Source of the DNA: Oscillospiraceae bacterium
GTDB taxonomy: Bacteria; Bacillota; Clostridia; UBA1212
DNA: 63,696 nt
Assembly: GCA_015069195.1 (NCBI GenBank)
Contig: SVJA01000011.1
Coordinates: 1-63,696, forward strand
Direction of reading: 5' to 3'
The notes under the pieces were generated by a model. That model did no database searches. It saw only the letters and a list, made by a program, of their open reading frames with translations, and was not told the origin of the DNA. Below are positions 55,192 to 63,696 of the stretch, one piece after another. Both the position numbers and the translations under genes were made by a program. Within the stretch, counting starts at the first letter, position 1, and each line of letters begins with the position of its first letter.

Positions 55192-56616
55192 TCAGTAAGG
55201 TAATTTTTTTACAAAATCAGCAAAGCAATTGCCGCGTTCTTCAAAATTTCTGAACATATCAAAGCTTGTGCTGGCAGGAGACAAAACCACATTGTCACCA
55301 TCAGTGGCATTATCATATGCACTTTTAACGGCTTCCTCGTAGTTTATACAATGAATGATTTTCAAATCAGCTGATATGCCTCTTTTTTCAAATTCTGCAT
55401 AAACAGCCTGCTCTATTTTTTTTGCCGTAGGACCGGTCAGAATTAAAACTTTAACTTTGTCGGCAATAGGCGCACCGATTTCATCGTACGGAATATTCTT
55501 ATCTTTTCCGCCCGCAATTAAAACAATATTCTTTTTATTAAAAACAGACAGTGCATTTATAGTTCTGTTCGGACTGCTGTCGATAGAACTGTTATAATAT
55601 TTTACTCCGTCAAGCTCTCTTATAAACTGCATACGATGCGCTACTCCGGCAAACTCGGTCGCAACGTTCTTTATATCTTCTACGGAAACAAGTTCAAAAA
55701 CAGCACATATTGCCGCAAGAAAGTTTTCTACATTATGTCTTCCGAGAAGTCTGATTGTATCTCTGCTCATCACTTCAACGGTCTCTTTACCATCCGAATA
55801 GTAAATCATGCCTTTTTCAAACCAAGCACCTTTTTCAACTTTTTCAACATAAGAGAACATCTTTATGTCGCCTTTTAAACCATCTGCAAAACCCGCAGTA
55901 ACGGAATTATCCTTATTTAATACAACATTTACGCCATCATTCTGAAAATTGAATATCCTTGCCTTTGCATCAATATATTCCTCATATGACTTATGAACAT
56001 CAAGATGATTCGGTGAAATGTTTGTGATAACAGAAATCTCCGGGCTGACTTTTATATTCATAAGCTGGAAACTGCTAAGCTCCAGAACAACAATATCTTC
56101 CGACTTCATTTCAGGAAGAAAACGAAGAAGCGGAGTTCCGATATTTCCTCCGACCCAAACTTTTCTTTTACCGGACTCAGAAAGGATTTTCGATATAACG
56201 GTAGTTGTCGTAGTTTTACCGTCACTTCCGGTAATGCCGACCACGGTACAAGGGCAAAGTTGCATAAGCAGTTCTATTTCCGAGGTCACAACAGCACCCA
56301 GTTCCTCTGCCTTCAAAAGCTCGGGAGTATCAAATCTGACTATAGGTGTTTTGAAAACCACATCTGAGCTGCCCGGCAAATGAGACAAATAGTCTTTGCC
56401 GATATGATATGCATCTATAAGACCTTCATCAATCATTTTATCAACTTTTGCAACAGTTTCCGCATCATCTTTGAGTTCAAAAACTATAATCTCAGAAACA
56501 CCTATTTTATTTAAAAACTCTATAAGCGGCATATTACTTATTCCGAGTCCTAAAACTGCAACAGTTTTGTCCTGTATGTAATTTTTAAATTTATCAAATT
56601 CGCCCTTAGAAAACAT
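55192..56616 (-). CDS. murD: UDP-N-acetylmuramoylalanine-D-glutamate ligase
   Basis: 474 residues. Mur ligase features: VLGLGISNMPLIEFL at the N-terminus, ATP-binding GITGSDGKTTTTT near residue 127, NISPNHLDVHKSYEEYI, GRHNVENFLAA and AGGKDKNIPYDEI. It adds D-glutamate to UDP-MurNAc-L-Ala in peptidoglycan synthesis. Some sequence detail (SEIELL, HRMQFIRELDGV) is typical of MurD rather than MurC/E. CGGAGG precedes the ATG. The gene is alone and upstream of the dual-transporter promoter. Confidence 0.94.
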   Translation of the reverse strand: MFSKGEFDKFKNYIQDKTVAVLGLGISNMPLIEFLNKIGVSEIIVFELKDDAETVAKVDKMIDEGLIDAYHIGKDYLSHLPGSSDVVFKTPIVRFDTPELLKAEELGAVVTSEIELLMQLCPCTVVGITGSDGKTTTTTVISKILSESGKRKVWVGGNIGTPLLRFLPEMKSEDIVVLELSSFQLMNIKVSPEISVITNISPNHLDVHKSYEEYIDAKARIFNFQNDGVNVVLNKDNSVTAGFADGLKGDIKMFSYVEKVEKGAWFEKGMIYYSDGKETVEVMSRDTIRLLGRHNVENFLAAICAVFELVSVEDIKNVATEFAGVAHRMQFIRELDGVKYYNSSIDSSPNRTINALSVFNKKNIVLIAGGKDKNIPYDEIGAPIADKVKVLILTGPTAKKIEQAVYAEFEKRGISADLKIIHCINYEEAVKSAYDNATDGDNVVLSPASTSFDMFRNFEERGNCFADFVKKLPY

Positions 56617-56787
56617 ATCCCGGAATCCTCCGTCATTTTGTGTAATATATATGTAGAAACATCAAAGTTTTATTCGATTTTTGTTTCCTATAGCAGTATA
56701 TAACTACCCTGCACGCATAATCAAGCATTTATTTAAATTAACAGGAAAATTTTCACTTTTTATATCTTTTACACGGCTGTTTTTGCC

Positions 56788-56816
56788 TTGACAAAAAGTA
56801 TACCTAATATTAAGAT
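56788..56816 (+). promoter_or_regulatory. Promoter of the thrC-hom-lysC operon
   Basis: TTGACA, 17 bases, TAAGAT, about 30 bases upstream of the coding start. No T-box or riboswitch is visible between it and thrC. Confidence 0.75.
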
Positions 56817-56850
56817 ATAAAAGTATTTTTTTATGGAGGTTTATGTTTCT

Positions 56851-58350
56851 ATGAAATATAAAAGCACAAGAGGCGGAGCAAGCGGTCTCAGTTTCTCCGA
56901 GGCAGTTGTAAAAGGACTCGCACCGGACGGCGGTTTGTTTGTTCCCGAAAAACCTATAGTAATTGATTCTCTCGATTTATCTGCAATGAGCTCCATGAAT
57001 TATGAGCAGCTTGCGATAAATATTATTTCAAGATATGCAGACGATTTCACACCCGAAGAAGTAAAAGATTGTGTAAAAAAAGCATATTCTTTCGGAAGCT
57101 TTCCCGAAATCGTCGCACCTGTTACAAATATTAATGACAAATTGTCTGTTTTGGAGTTGTATCACGGACCTACTTCCGCTTTTAAAGATATGGCTCTTCA
57201 GATACTTCCTAACTTCATGACTTATGCTATGAAGAAGACCGGAGAGGAAAACGAAGTTATCATTCTCACCGCTACATCCGGCGATACAGGCAAAGCTGCT
57301 CTCGAAGGATTCAAAGATATTCCGGGAATCCGTGTTATGGTATTCTACCCCGAAGATGGCGTAAGCGAGATGCAGAAATATCAGATGATCACTCAGCAGG
57401 GAAATAATGTGAGAGTTGTTGCAGTTAAAGGTAACTTTGACGATGCTCAGTCAGGCGTTAAGAAAATTTTCAGCGACGAAGAATTCGCATCAGTGATTGC
57501 AAAGGACGGAAAAGAACTTTCTTCAGCAAACTCTATAAACTGGGGACGTCTCCTTCCGCAGATTGTGTACTACTTCCACGCATATTTCACGATGGCAAGA
57601 AACGGTCAGATTCGCCTTGGTGCAAAGATAAATTTTGTAGTTCCGACCGGTAACTTCGGTAACATCCTTGCTTGTTACTATGCTAAAAAAGCGGGGCTTC
57701 CGATAAATAGGATTATCTGTGCTTCAAACGATAACAACATTTTGTCAGACTTCATGGCAACAGGTACTTACAACAAAAACAGAAGCTTTATGACAACAAT
57801 ATCCCCTGCTATGGATATATTGATTTCATCAAACCTCGAAAGACTTCTCTTTGATGCTTCGGGCGAGGATGCGGTTATGATTGCTTCACTTATGGACGAG
57901 CTTAAGAGAGACGGTGTCTATACTGTTGATAACAGAACCATGAATAATATAAACGAAACTTTCTGGGCTTCATATGCAACAGAAGCAGAAACACTCAGGA
58001 CTATTACAGATACTTACAACAAGTACAATTATCTCGTAGACCCACATACTGCAGTAGGTCTTAATGTGTACGAAAAATACAGACAGACTACAGGAGATGA
58101 CACAACAACGGTTGCAGTTTCCACAGCAAGTCCGTTCAAATTCAATTCAAGCGTTGCAGAAGCAATCTTCGGAAAAGAAGCACTCGAAGGTCTTGATGAA
58201 TTCGAAGTCCTCGAATATCTTTCCGAAAAAACAGGTATCGAAATTCCGATGCCGCTTCGCAACTTAAATAAAAAAGAGATACTTCATAAAAAAGTCTGTG
58301 AAGCATCTGACATGAAGAAAGAGGTGCTCGAATATATATGTTCAAAATAG
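56851..58350 (+). CDS. thrC: Threonine synthase
   Basis: 499 residues, PLP fold type II. The Schiff-base lysine is in TSAFKDMALQ and the phosphate-binding loop region is TATSGDTGKAALEG; FVVPTGNFGNILACYYAKK is also typical. Converts phosphohomoserine to threonine. The ATG at 56851 lies 11 bases after GGAGG; the ATG six codons earlier would place the ribosome site inside the gene. Overlaps hom by 13 bases. Confidence 0.95.
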   Translation: MKYKSTRGGASGLSFSEAVVKGLAPDGGLFVPEKPIVIDSLDLSAMSSMNYEQLAINIISRYADDFTPEEVKDCVKKAYSFGSFPEIVAPVTNINDKLSVLELYHGPTSAFKDMALQILPNFMTYAMKKTGEENEVIILTATSGDTGKAALEGFKDIPGIRVMVFYPEDGVSEMQKYQMITQQGNNVRVVAVKGNFDDAQSGVKKIFSDEEFASVIAKDGKELSSANSINWGRLLPQIVYYFHAYFTMARNGQIRLGAKINFVVPTGNFGNILACYYAKKAGLPINRIICASNDNNILSDFMATGTYNKNRSFMTTISPAMDILISSNLERLLFDASGEDAVMIASLMDELKRDGVYTVDNRTMNNINETFWASYATEAETLRTITDTYNKYNYLVDPHTAVGLNVYEKYRQTTGDDTTTVAVSTASPFKFNSSVAEAIFGKEALEGLDEFEVLEYLSEKTGIEIPMPLRNLNKKEILHKKVCEASDMKKEVLEYICSK

Positions 58351-59567
58351 CCATTATGGGTTGCGGTGTCGTAGGTTCAGGTGTTGCTGATATCCTTATC
58401 GACCAGGAAGCTGCCCTCTCAAAAAGATTTAATGAAAAAGTTTGCCTTGATAAAATTCTCGATGTAAGAGATATGGAAGGTACACCCTACGCGAAGTATC
58501 TCACAAAAGACGCTGACGTTATCTGGAACGACTCCGATATAAAGCTTGTCGTTATGACAATCGGCGGTCTTGATTTTGCATATAATCTTACAAAAAAAGC
58601 ACTTGAGTCAGGTCGCCATGTTGTTACTTCAAACAAAGAAGTTGTTGCAGCATACGGTGTAGAACTCACAAAGATTGCTTTCGAAAACAAAGTAAGATTC
58701 TTGTATGAAGCAAGTGCCGGCGGCGGTATCCCTGTTATCAGACCTCTTAATATCTGCCTTTCGGGAAATGATATTTATGAGATTCAGGGTATCCTTAACG
58801 GTACAACAAACTACATTCTTACAAAGATGAGCCAGGAAGGCGTATCATTTGCCGATGCACTCAAAGAAGCTCAGCAGAAGGGTTACGCAGAGGCAGATCC
58901 GACAGCAGATGTTGACGGACACGATGCCGCAAGAAAGATTGCTATCCTCTCTTCTATCGCTTACAAAGGCTTTGTTGATTACAAAGATGTAAAGTGCACA
59001 GGTATCAGAAAAATTACTTCTGAGGATCACAAATTCGCAGAAAAAGCAGGTTATGCTATAAAACTTATCGGAAGAAGCCGTTTGGCTGACGGAAAAGTTT
59101 CTATCTCTGTAGAACCGCTTCTTCTCCCGGGCACAAACCTTCTTTCTGCAGTAAACTCTGTATTTAACGCAGTTCTCGTAAAGGGTTCATACATCGGAGA
59201 TACACTTTTCTACGGCGCAGGTGCAGGAAAACTCCCCACGGCAAGTGCTGTTATCGGTGACGTTATCGAAATTCTCGGAAACCCCACAGAAGCTACTCTC
59301 CCCGACTTTACAGAGAAAAATGCTGTTATAAATAAAGCAGACGCTTCTAAGTCAAAGAAACTTGTCAGATTTACAACCAGAGCTAATGCATTTGATATCG
59401 AAAAGTTTGTTTCAGAAGAATACGGTGCAACATTCCTTGGTTCAGTAAATGATAAGTACGGTATCATCACAGCACCTGTTTCAGATGACGAGTATGCTGC
59501 ATTTGAGAACGTCCTCACAACTACATTCCATGCAGTTGTCGAAAACGTTGTAAATATCGTAGAATAA
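58338..59567 (+). CDS. hom: Homoserine dehydrogenase
   Basis: 409 residues. NAD(P)-binding GCGVVGSGVADIL at the start, catalytic region EASAGGGIPVIRPL with LNGTTNYILTKM and GYAEADPTADVDGHDAARK, and a C-terminal ACT regulatory domain (about 335-409). It supplies homoserine for threonine (thrC) and methionine (metA in this window). AGGTG precedes the ATG, which lies within the end of thrC. Confidence 0.96.
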   Translation: MFKIAIMGCGVVGSGVADILIDQEAALSKRFNEKVCLDKILDVRDMEGTPYAKYLTKDADVIWNDSDIKLVVMTIGGLDFAYNLTKKALESGRHVVTSNKEVVAAYGVELTKIAFENKVRFLYEASAGGGIPVIRPLNICLSGNDIYEIQGILNGTTNYILTKMSQEGVSFADALKEAQQKGYAEADPTADVDGHDAARKIAILSSIAYKGFVDYKDVKCTGIRKITSEDHKFAEKAGYAIKLIGRSRLADGKVSISVEPLLLPGTNLLSAVNSVFNAVLVKGSYIGDTLFYGAGAGKLPTASAVIGDVIEILGNPTEATLPDFTEKNAVINKADASKSKKLVRFTTRANAFDIEKFVSEEYGATFLGSVNDKYGIITAPVSDDEYAAFENVLTTTFHAVVENVVNIVE

Positions 59568-59587
59568 TTATATATAAATAATATTTT

Positions 59588-59620
59588 CAGTTTGCCTGTT
59601 ATTGAAAAGCAGGCAAACTG
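59588..59620 (+). terminator. Hairpin between hom and lysC
   Basis: CAGTTTGCCTG and CAGGCAAACTG are perfect 11-base arms with an 11-base loop, followed by only a weak T stretch. It may reduce lysC expression relative to hom rather than end the operon. Confidence 0.65.
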
Positions 59621-59648
59621 AATTTTAATGTTGAAAGGAACATAAATT

Positions 59649-61010
59649 ATGAAAGTTATTAAGTTCGGCGGAAGCTCACTTGCAGATGCCAATCAGATTA
59701 AAAAAGTTTGTGACATTGTTTTAGCAGATCCTGCAAGACGTCTCGTTGTCGTATCAGCTCCGGGTAAAAGAAATTCCGAAGATACAAAGGTTACTGACCT
59801 TCTTATCAAACTTGCAGAAACATCACTCGCAGATAAGAACTGCTCTACAGAATTAAAAGCTGTTGTTGACCGATATGCTTCTATCGCAGAAGACTTAGGT
59901 CTTGATAACGAGATTATCGATGAGATTACAAAAGATCTCACAAAGAGAGTTAACTCTTCCAAGAAAAATCCCGGAAAGTATATGGACCTTCTCAAAGCAG
60001 CAGGTGAAGATAACTCTGCAAAGCTCGTTGCTGCATATCTTAAGAGTATCGGCAAGAATGCAGAATACATCGATCCCGCAGTTGCAGGTATGATTCTCAG
60101 CGACGAATTCGGTAATGCACAGGTTCTTCCGAAATCTTACAACAAGCTCGCACGCCTTGCTAAAAAGGATTCTATAATGATATTCCCCGGTTTCTTCGGT
60201 TATTCCGAGACAGGTGAGGTTGTAACATTCTCAAGAGGCGGAAGTGACGTAACAGGCGGTATTTTGGCCGCAGCAGTAAATGCAGAACTCTACGAAAACT
60301 TCACAGACGTTGACTCTGTATACGCAGCAAACCCGAACATCGTTGACAACCCTACTCCTATTCCGATGTTCTCATACGAGGAAATGCGTGAGCTTTCTTA
60401 TGCAGGTTTCAGCGTACTTCATGAGGAAGCACTTGCTCCTGTATTCCAGAAAGGTATCACTGTTAATATTAAAAATACAAACAATCCTGCAGCTCCCGGT
60501 ACACTCATCGTTCCGAGCTATGCTTTGAATGAAGAACACAAAAAGTTCCCGGTTGTAGGTATCGCGGCAGACAAAGGATTTATGACACTTCACGTATCTA
60601 AATACATGATGAACAGAGAAATCGGTTTCGGCCGTAAACTTCTTCAGGTATTAGAAGAAGCAGGTATCTCCTACGAACACACACCGTCAGGTATCGACAG
60701 CATCTCTGTTATCATCCGTGACAAATACTATGACGAAGCGATCTTCGACAAAATAATCAAACAGTTGTATGCAGAACTCGAAGTCGACAAAGTTACACTT
60801 GAATTCGACCAGGCAATTGTTATGATAGTCGGTAACGGTATGACTCACTCAATCGGTACTGCAGCACGTGCCGCTTTTGCACTCTCAAATGCAAACATCA
60901 ACCTCAATATGATCAACCAAGGTTCTTCCGAGGTAAGCATCATGTTCGGTGTCGATGCAAAAGATGCAAAAGCATCAGTACAGGCGCTGTATAAAGAGTT
61001 CTTCGCGTAA
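59649..61010 (+). CDS. lysC: Aspartate kinase
   Basis: 453 residues. Catalytic domain with VIKFGGSSLADANQI, FPGFFGYSETGEVVTFSRGG and FTDVDSVYAANP; C-terminal tandem ACT domains from about 300 for feedback control by lysine or threonine. First step of the aspartate family pathway. AAAGGA precedes the ATG. Monofunctional, not fused to hom. Confidence 0.96.
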   Translation: MKVIKFGGSSLADANQIKKVCDIVLADPARRLVVVSAPGKRNSEDTKVTDLLIKLAETSLADKNCSTELKAVVDRYASIAEDLGLDNEIIDEITKDLTKRVNSSKKNPGKYMDLLKAAGEDNSAKLVAAYLKSIGKNAEYIDPAVAGMILSDEFGNAQVLPKSYNKLARLAKKDSIMIFPGFFGYSETGEVVTFSRGGSDVTGGILAAAVNAELYENFTDVDSVYAANPNIVDNPTPIPMFSYEEMRELSYAGFSVLHEEALAPVFQKGITVNIKNTNNPAAPGTLIVPSYALNEEHKKFPVVGIAADKGFMTLHVSKYMMNREIGFGRKLLQVLEEAGISYEHTPSGIDSISVIIRDKYYDEAIFDKIIKQLYAELEVDKVTLEFDQAIVMIVGNGMTHSIGTAARAAFALSNANINLNMINQGSSEVSIMFGVDAKDAKASVQALYKEFFA

Positions 61011-61019
61011 TTCACTGTC

Positions 61020-61061
61020 CCCCGTATTGTTACAATCTAAAAGCAATACGGGGATTATTTT
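61020..61061 (+). terminator. Terminator of the threonine operon
   Basis: CCCCGTATTG and CAATACGGGG are perfect arms with a 14-base loop, followed by ATTATTTT. Confidence 0.85.
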
Positions 61062-61084
61062 AAATGCAAGGAATAGAAATAAAT

Positions 61085-62008
61085 ATGAAATTCGAACTTA
61101 ATTCATATAATAAATCAATTTCAAAACAAGATTTAATAGATGATCTACTAAATGTTTCAAAAAGAATCAACGGTAGTTATCTTTCTAGATCTACTTATGA
61201 AAAATATGGTAAATATTCTGCAACACCTTATATAAAGAATTTCGGAAGTTGGCTTTCAGCTTTGAAAGCCGCTGGATTAAAAACATATAGAAATCCAAGT
61301 GAATACAAAATCATCGATGATAAACTATTAATCGATGATGTTATTAGAATTGCAAAATTGCTAAATCAAGATACCATCACAACAAGTGAATATAAAAAGC
61401 TCGGCAAGTATCGTGTTCAGACGGTTCTATCAAGATTTATAACATGGAATAAATTTCTTATTGAAGCAGGTCTCAAACCAACAGAGTATAAAATTGTTAC
61501 TGATGATGATTTATTTAAAGAGTTAGCAAGAATATGGATGAAAAAAGGATCACAACCTACAACAACTGATCTTCAAAAAGGAAAATCAATATACTCATTA
61601 AACACCTATGCACGTCATTTTGGTGGTTTCAGAAATGCCCTTGAAAAATTCATACTTTATTACTCTGAAAATAATGAAATCTATGATAATAATGATTTGA
61701 ACAAAGAAGATAAAAACGAAAATTCAGACTTGGATACACCTAATAATGCATTAAAATTGACAGAAACTTCTAAGACACCCTCTAACAAACACACTACACC
61801 GAGAAATATAAATGCAACATTGCGTTTTAAAGTTCTAAAAAGAGATAATTTTAAGTGTTGCGCGTGTGGCGCATCGCCTGCAAAAAATCCAAATGTAGAA
61901 TTGCATGTTGATCATATAATTCCTTGGGTAAAAGGGGGAGAAACAACATTAGAAAACCTCCAAACCCTTTGCAGTACGTGTAATTTAGGAAAAAAAGACT
62001 TAACTTGA
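61085..62008 (+). CDS. HNH endonuclease with three homing-associated repeats
   Basis: 307 residues. Three ~50-residue repeats of the HNH-associated type: around 10-65 (KYGKYSATPYIKNFGSW), 78-130 (KLGKYRVQTVLSRFITW) and 138-195 (IYSLNTYARHFGGF). A charged linker leads to an HNH domain with CCACGA, LHVDHIIPWVKGG, LQTLCSTCN: the two CxxC pairs and the His-Asp-His core are present. Such proteins are stand-alone, probably mobile endonucleases. AT-rich compared with lysC, so likely acquired. I take the ATG at 61085 after AAGGAA; an ATG at 61064 sits directly after the lysC terminator with no ribosome site. Confidence 0.85.
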   Translation: MKFELNSYNKSISKQDLIDDLLNVSKRINGSYLSRSTYEKYGKYSATPYIKNFGSWLSALKAAGLKTYRNPSEYKIIDDKLLIDDVIRIAKLLNQDTITTSEYKKLGKYRVQTVLSRFITWNKFLIEAGLKPTEYKIVTDDDLFKELARIWMKKGSQPTTTDLQKGKSIYSLNTYARHFGGFRNALEKFILYYSENNEIYDNNDLNKEDKNENSDLDTPNNALKLTETSKTPSNKHTTPRNINATLRFKVLKRDNFKCCACGASPAKNPNVELHVDHIIPWVKGGETTLENLQTLCSTCNLGKKDLT

Positions 62009-62034
62009 ATAACATCAATAAGAAAGGAGCTACC

Positions 62035-62664
62035 ATGAAAAAAATCTTATCAATCAGTGCTGTAGTTTTAATTATAGCAGGAGTATTTGTATGGATTGCA
62101 TTTTCTTTCTTCTCAGAAAGTCTTGTAATAAAGAATATAAAATCTGACCATTTAAGTGAAAAAGAAATTTCTGAATATTTTCAGGAAAAATTCGTAGCTT
62201 ACGACTATCTGAATATTTTTGACAAAAAAAACGACGTAATAGTTGTTGATTACGAACACGGTTATACGGTTAATTACTACTCTACACGCGACATTTCCGC
62301 GAAAAATGCCGGCTACATTCAGGCATGTATAAAGCAAGCCGGAATCGTAAGCGAAAATGGGCAGGTATTTCCTACGCTCACAAAAATACATTCTGAAACT
62401 GATTTCAATAAAAAAGCAGAAATCACCCAGGCAACACTCTATACTGTTTCTTCACAAAAGGCTCAAGCCGAAAATGATGAAACCGATGAATCATTCTACG
62501 GATTTAGCGATGGCAGTTCTATCATCAACGGTAGTGACAGACTTAATGTCATTGAAGATTTTGGCGCAAACAAAGAAAACAGCACGGATGAATGGAAAAC
62601 CAATTGCATAGAGGAAATGCATAACGCTTACATAGAAACCACTAACAAATTTAATAGTAAATAA
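62035..62664 (+). CDS. Membrane-anchored protein of unknown function
   Basis: 209 residues with an N-terminal membrane helix (about 4-28, ILSISAVVLIIAGVFVWIAF) and an extracytoplasmic domain starting LVIKNIKSDHLSEKEISEYF. No lipobox or catalytic motif. AAAGGAG is six bases before the ATG; the longer open frame upstream overlaps the HNH gene and lacks a ribosome site. No family recognised. Confidence 0.6.
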   Translation: MKKILSISAVVLIIAGVFVWIAFSFFSESLVIKNIKSDHLSEKEISEYFQEKFVAYDYLNIFDKKNDVIVVDYEHGYTVNYYSTRDISAKNAGYIQACIKQAGIVSENGQVFPTLTKIHSETDFNKKAEITQATLYTVSSQKAQAENDETDESFYGFSDGSSIINGSDRLNVIEDFGANKENSTDEWKTNCIEEMHNAYIETTNKFNSK

Positions 62665-62699
62665 AATCATAAATTTTTATATTGTCTTTCATATAGCAC

Positions 62700-62749
62700 T
62701 TGACAAGTTTACTTTGCAAGCGGTATATTTATGCAAAGTTAACTTTGCA
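62700..62749 (+). promoter_or_regulatory. Promoter with palindromic operator of the Xre module
   Basis: TTGACA at 62700-62705, 18 bases, TATATT at 62724-62729. Just downstream is the perfect 18-bp palindrome TGCAAAGTTAACTTTGCA (62732-62749). A close partial copy, AGTTTACTTTGCA, lies in the spacer. A repressor bound to the sites would cover the -10 region and start point; the Xre protein at the operon end is the obvious candidate. Confidence 0.85.
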
Positions 62750-62763
62750 TTGGAGGTAATGTT

Positions 62764-63117
62764 ATGGAACGTGATGAAATTTTAAAGAAAGCCGGTAAAT
62801 CTAAATTTACGGACGAGCGCGAATACGGGATATTAATACAGTCTTATCAGTTAGTGGGAGTCTCTTTCTTTGTAATAATGCTTTTCTTTACAATTATAGA
62901 GTTTCTTTATTTTAATAAATCTTTTATTACATCCGCTCTGTTTTTAACATACTTTTTTTGTACTTCAGTCAGCAGTTGGTACCGCGCATTGCGTATAAAA
63001 AGAAGAAAACTGCTTTTTATTGAAGCCATCATTGCCACAATAGCTTTCATAATATTGATAATTCTGTTTGTTATGAATGTACATCATACTTTTGAAATCA
63101 AAGGAGGATACATATGA
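62764..63117 (+). CDS. DUF6442-like small membrane protein, copy 1
   Basis: 117 residues. Begins MERDEILKKAGKS...DERE, then three membrane segments (about 33-52, 58-76, 84-105) with a basic loop IKRRK between the last two. The same opening motif is found in the next protein. TGGAGG precedes the ATG. Proteins of this size linked to an Xre regulator are common in Clostridia; function unknown. Overlaps the next gene by four bases. Confidence 0.7.
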   Translation: MERDEILKKAGKSKFTDEREYGILIQSYQLVGVSFFVIMLFFTIIEFLYFNKSFITSALFLTYFFCTSVSSWYRALRIKRRKLLFIEAIIATIAFIILIILFVMNVHHTFEIKGGYI

Positions 63118-63449
63118 ACCGTGATGAGATTTTAGAAAAAAGCCGTAAGGAAAACAAAGACGAGGATGAAAGAGAGAAAAATTTACGTTCAAAAGCTGCG
63201 ATTCCGTTTATAGCGGCATTTGGAATTGCTTTCTTCTTTTTTGTTATTTTTGAACGTCTCGTTCTGAATACAAGTATTATACATCATGTTTTGGGAACAA
63301 CTCTATTTTTTTCTATATCCGCTGAATTTTGGTTTATTGCAATAGCGATCAAGAGAAGCAAAACTAACTATTTTTCTGCTATATGCTTTACAATATGTTT
63401 TATCAGTGAAGTTGCGATGCTGATTATGTATTTAAAGGAAATTTTATAA
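63114..63449 (+). CDS. DUF6442-like small membrane protein, copy 2
   Basis: 111 residues, paralogous to the previous protein: MNRDEILEKSRKE...DEREK, then three membrane segments and the basic loop IKRSK. AAAGGAGG precedes the ATG that overlaps the previous stop. Tandem duplication with divergence; the two may form a heteromer. Confidence 0.7.
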   Translation: MNRDEILEKSRKENKDEDEREKNLRSKAAIPFIAAFGIAFFFFVIFERLVLNTSIIHHVLGTTLFFSISAEFWFIAIAIKRSKTNYFSAICFTICFISEVAMLIMYLKEIL

Positions 63450-63458
63450 GGTTAGAAT

Positions 63459-63665
63459 ATGGACGACAAACTTACACTACACAATCGACTAAAAGAATTC
63501 AGAACGCAGGCCGGACTTTCACAGGCAGATCTTGCAAAATTGGTCGGCGTATCACGAAATACAATTTCCTCTATCGAAACAGGACAATACACACCAACGG
63601 CAAAATTGGCACTTGTAATATGTATAGCACTTGATAAAAAGTTTGAAGACGTTTTTTATTTTTAA
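63459..63665 (+). CDS. Xre-family HTH regulator
   Basis: 68 residues, entirely a Cro/C1-type HTH: LKEFRTQAGLSQADLAKLVG then SRNTISSIETGQYTP, followed by ALVICIALDKKFEDVFYF, the standard C-terminus of the short YozG/Cro-like regulators. Last gene of the module, nine bases after the second membrane protein. It probably represses the module through the palindrome at 62732. Confidence 0.93.
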   Translation: MDDKLTLHNRLKEFRTQAGLSQADLAKLVGVSRNTISSIETGQYTPTAKLALVICIALDKKFEDVFYF

Positions 63666-63696
63666 AAAGGCATTTAGCCGGTATACCGAAAGTAGA

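Noticed and set aside
56617-56850. T-box or threonine leader before thrC
   Set aside because: No T-box core sequence, no run of threonine codons and no terminator between promoter and start.

Overview
The window looks like chromosome of an anaerobic, spore-forming, low-GC Firmicute of the class Clostridia, probably a gut Oscillospiraceae/Ruminococcaceae-type organism. Evidence: an alpha/beta small acid-soluble spore protein, YtxC- and YlbJ-like sporulation proteins, a dnaG-rpoD pair, a T-box on thrS, ECF cobalt-type transport genes, strong purine-rich Shine-Dalgarno sites, and TTG/GTG starts. Taxonomy is inferred, not tested.

Layout. 1-13.7 kb is housekeeping: ytxC end, a P-loop/Asp23 fusion, DUF6062, ogg, DUF3343, dnaG, rpoD, pyrimidine-nucleoside phosphorylase, a DacF-like protein, SASP, an M50-type membrane protein, a radical SAM protein, T-box-thrS and tRNA-His. 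13.7-26 kb is an accessory zone: a beta-helix lipoprotein truncated exactly at an IS200/IS605 tnpA remnant; an AT-rich island with a P-loop NTPase split over two frames plus a membrane protein; two damaged lipoprotein genes; murG; small unknowns; tRNA-Leu and tRNA-Gln; and three regularly spaced imperfect dyad repeats. 26-39.2 kb is one long leftward run: membrane sensor-like protein, LRR lipoprotein, GH106-like hydrolase, ruvCAB, ecfA1-ecfA2-ecfT, NAD(P)HX repair enzyme, alanine racemase. Then come metA (acetyl type by residue 111) and a frameshifted ylbJ.

41.6-55 kb is the most distinctive region: a leftward operon with its own consensus promoter, built almost as a mirror: giant tethered binding protein, two permeases, NHL/YIP1 membrane protein, DUF5696 membrane protein, two more permeases, second binding protein. 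No transport ATPase is present, so both importers must use a shared one from elsewhere. 55-61 kb holds murD and the divergent thrC-hom-lysC operon. 61-63.7 kb has an HNH endonuclease with repeat modules, a membrane protein, and a small module of two paralogous membrane proteins plus an Xre regulator behind a promoter with an 18-bp perfect palindrome.

Several genes carry frame lesions (NTPase, two lipoproteins, ylbJ), mostly at short homopolymers; this may be real decay or residual sequencing error. Two proteins with intact reading frames have lost their family catalytic residues (DacF-like and M50-like), which is unlikely to be sequencing error.
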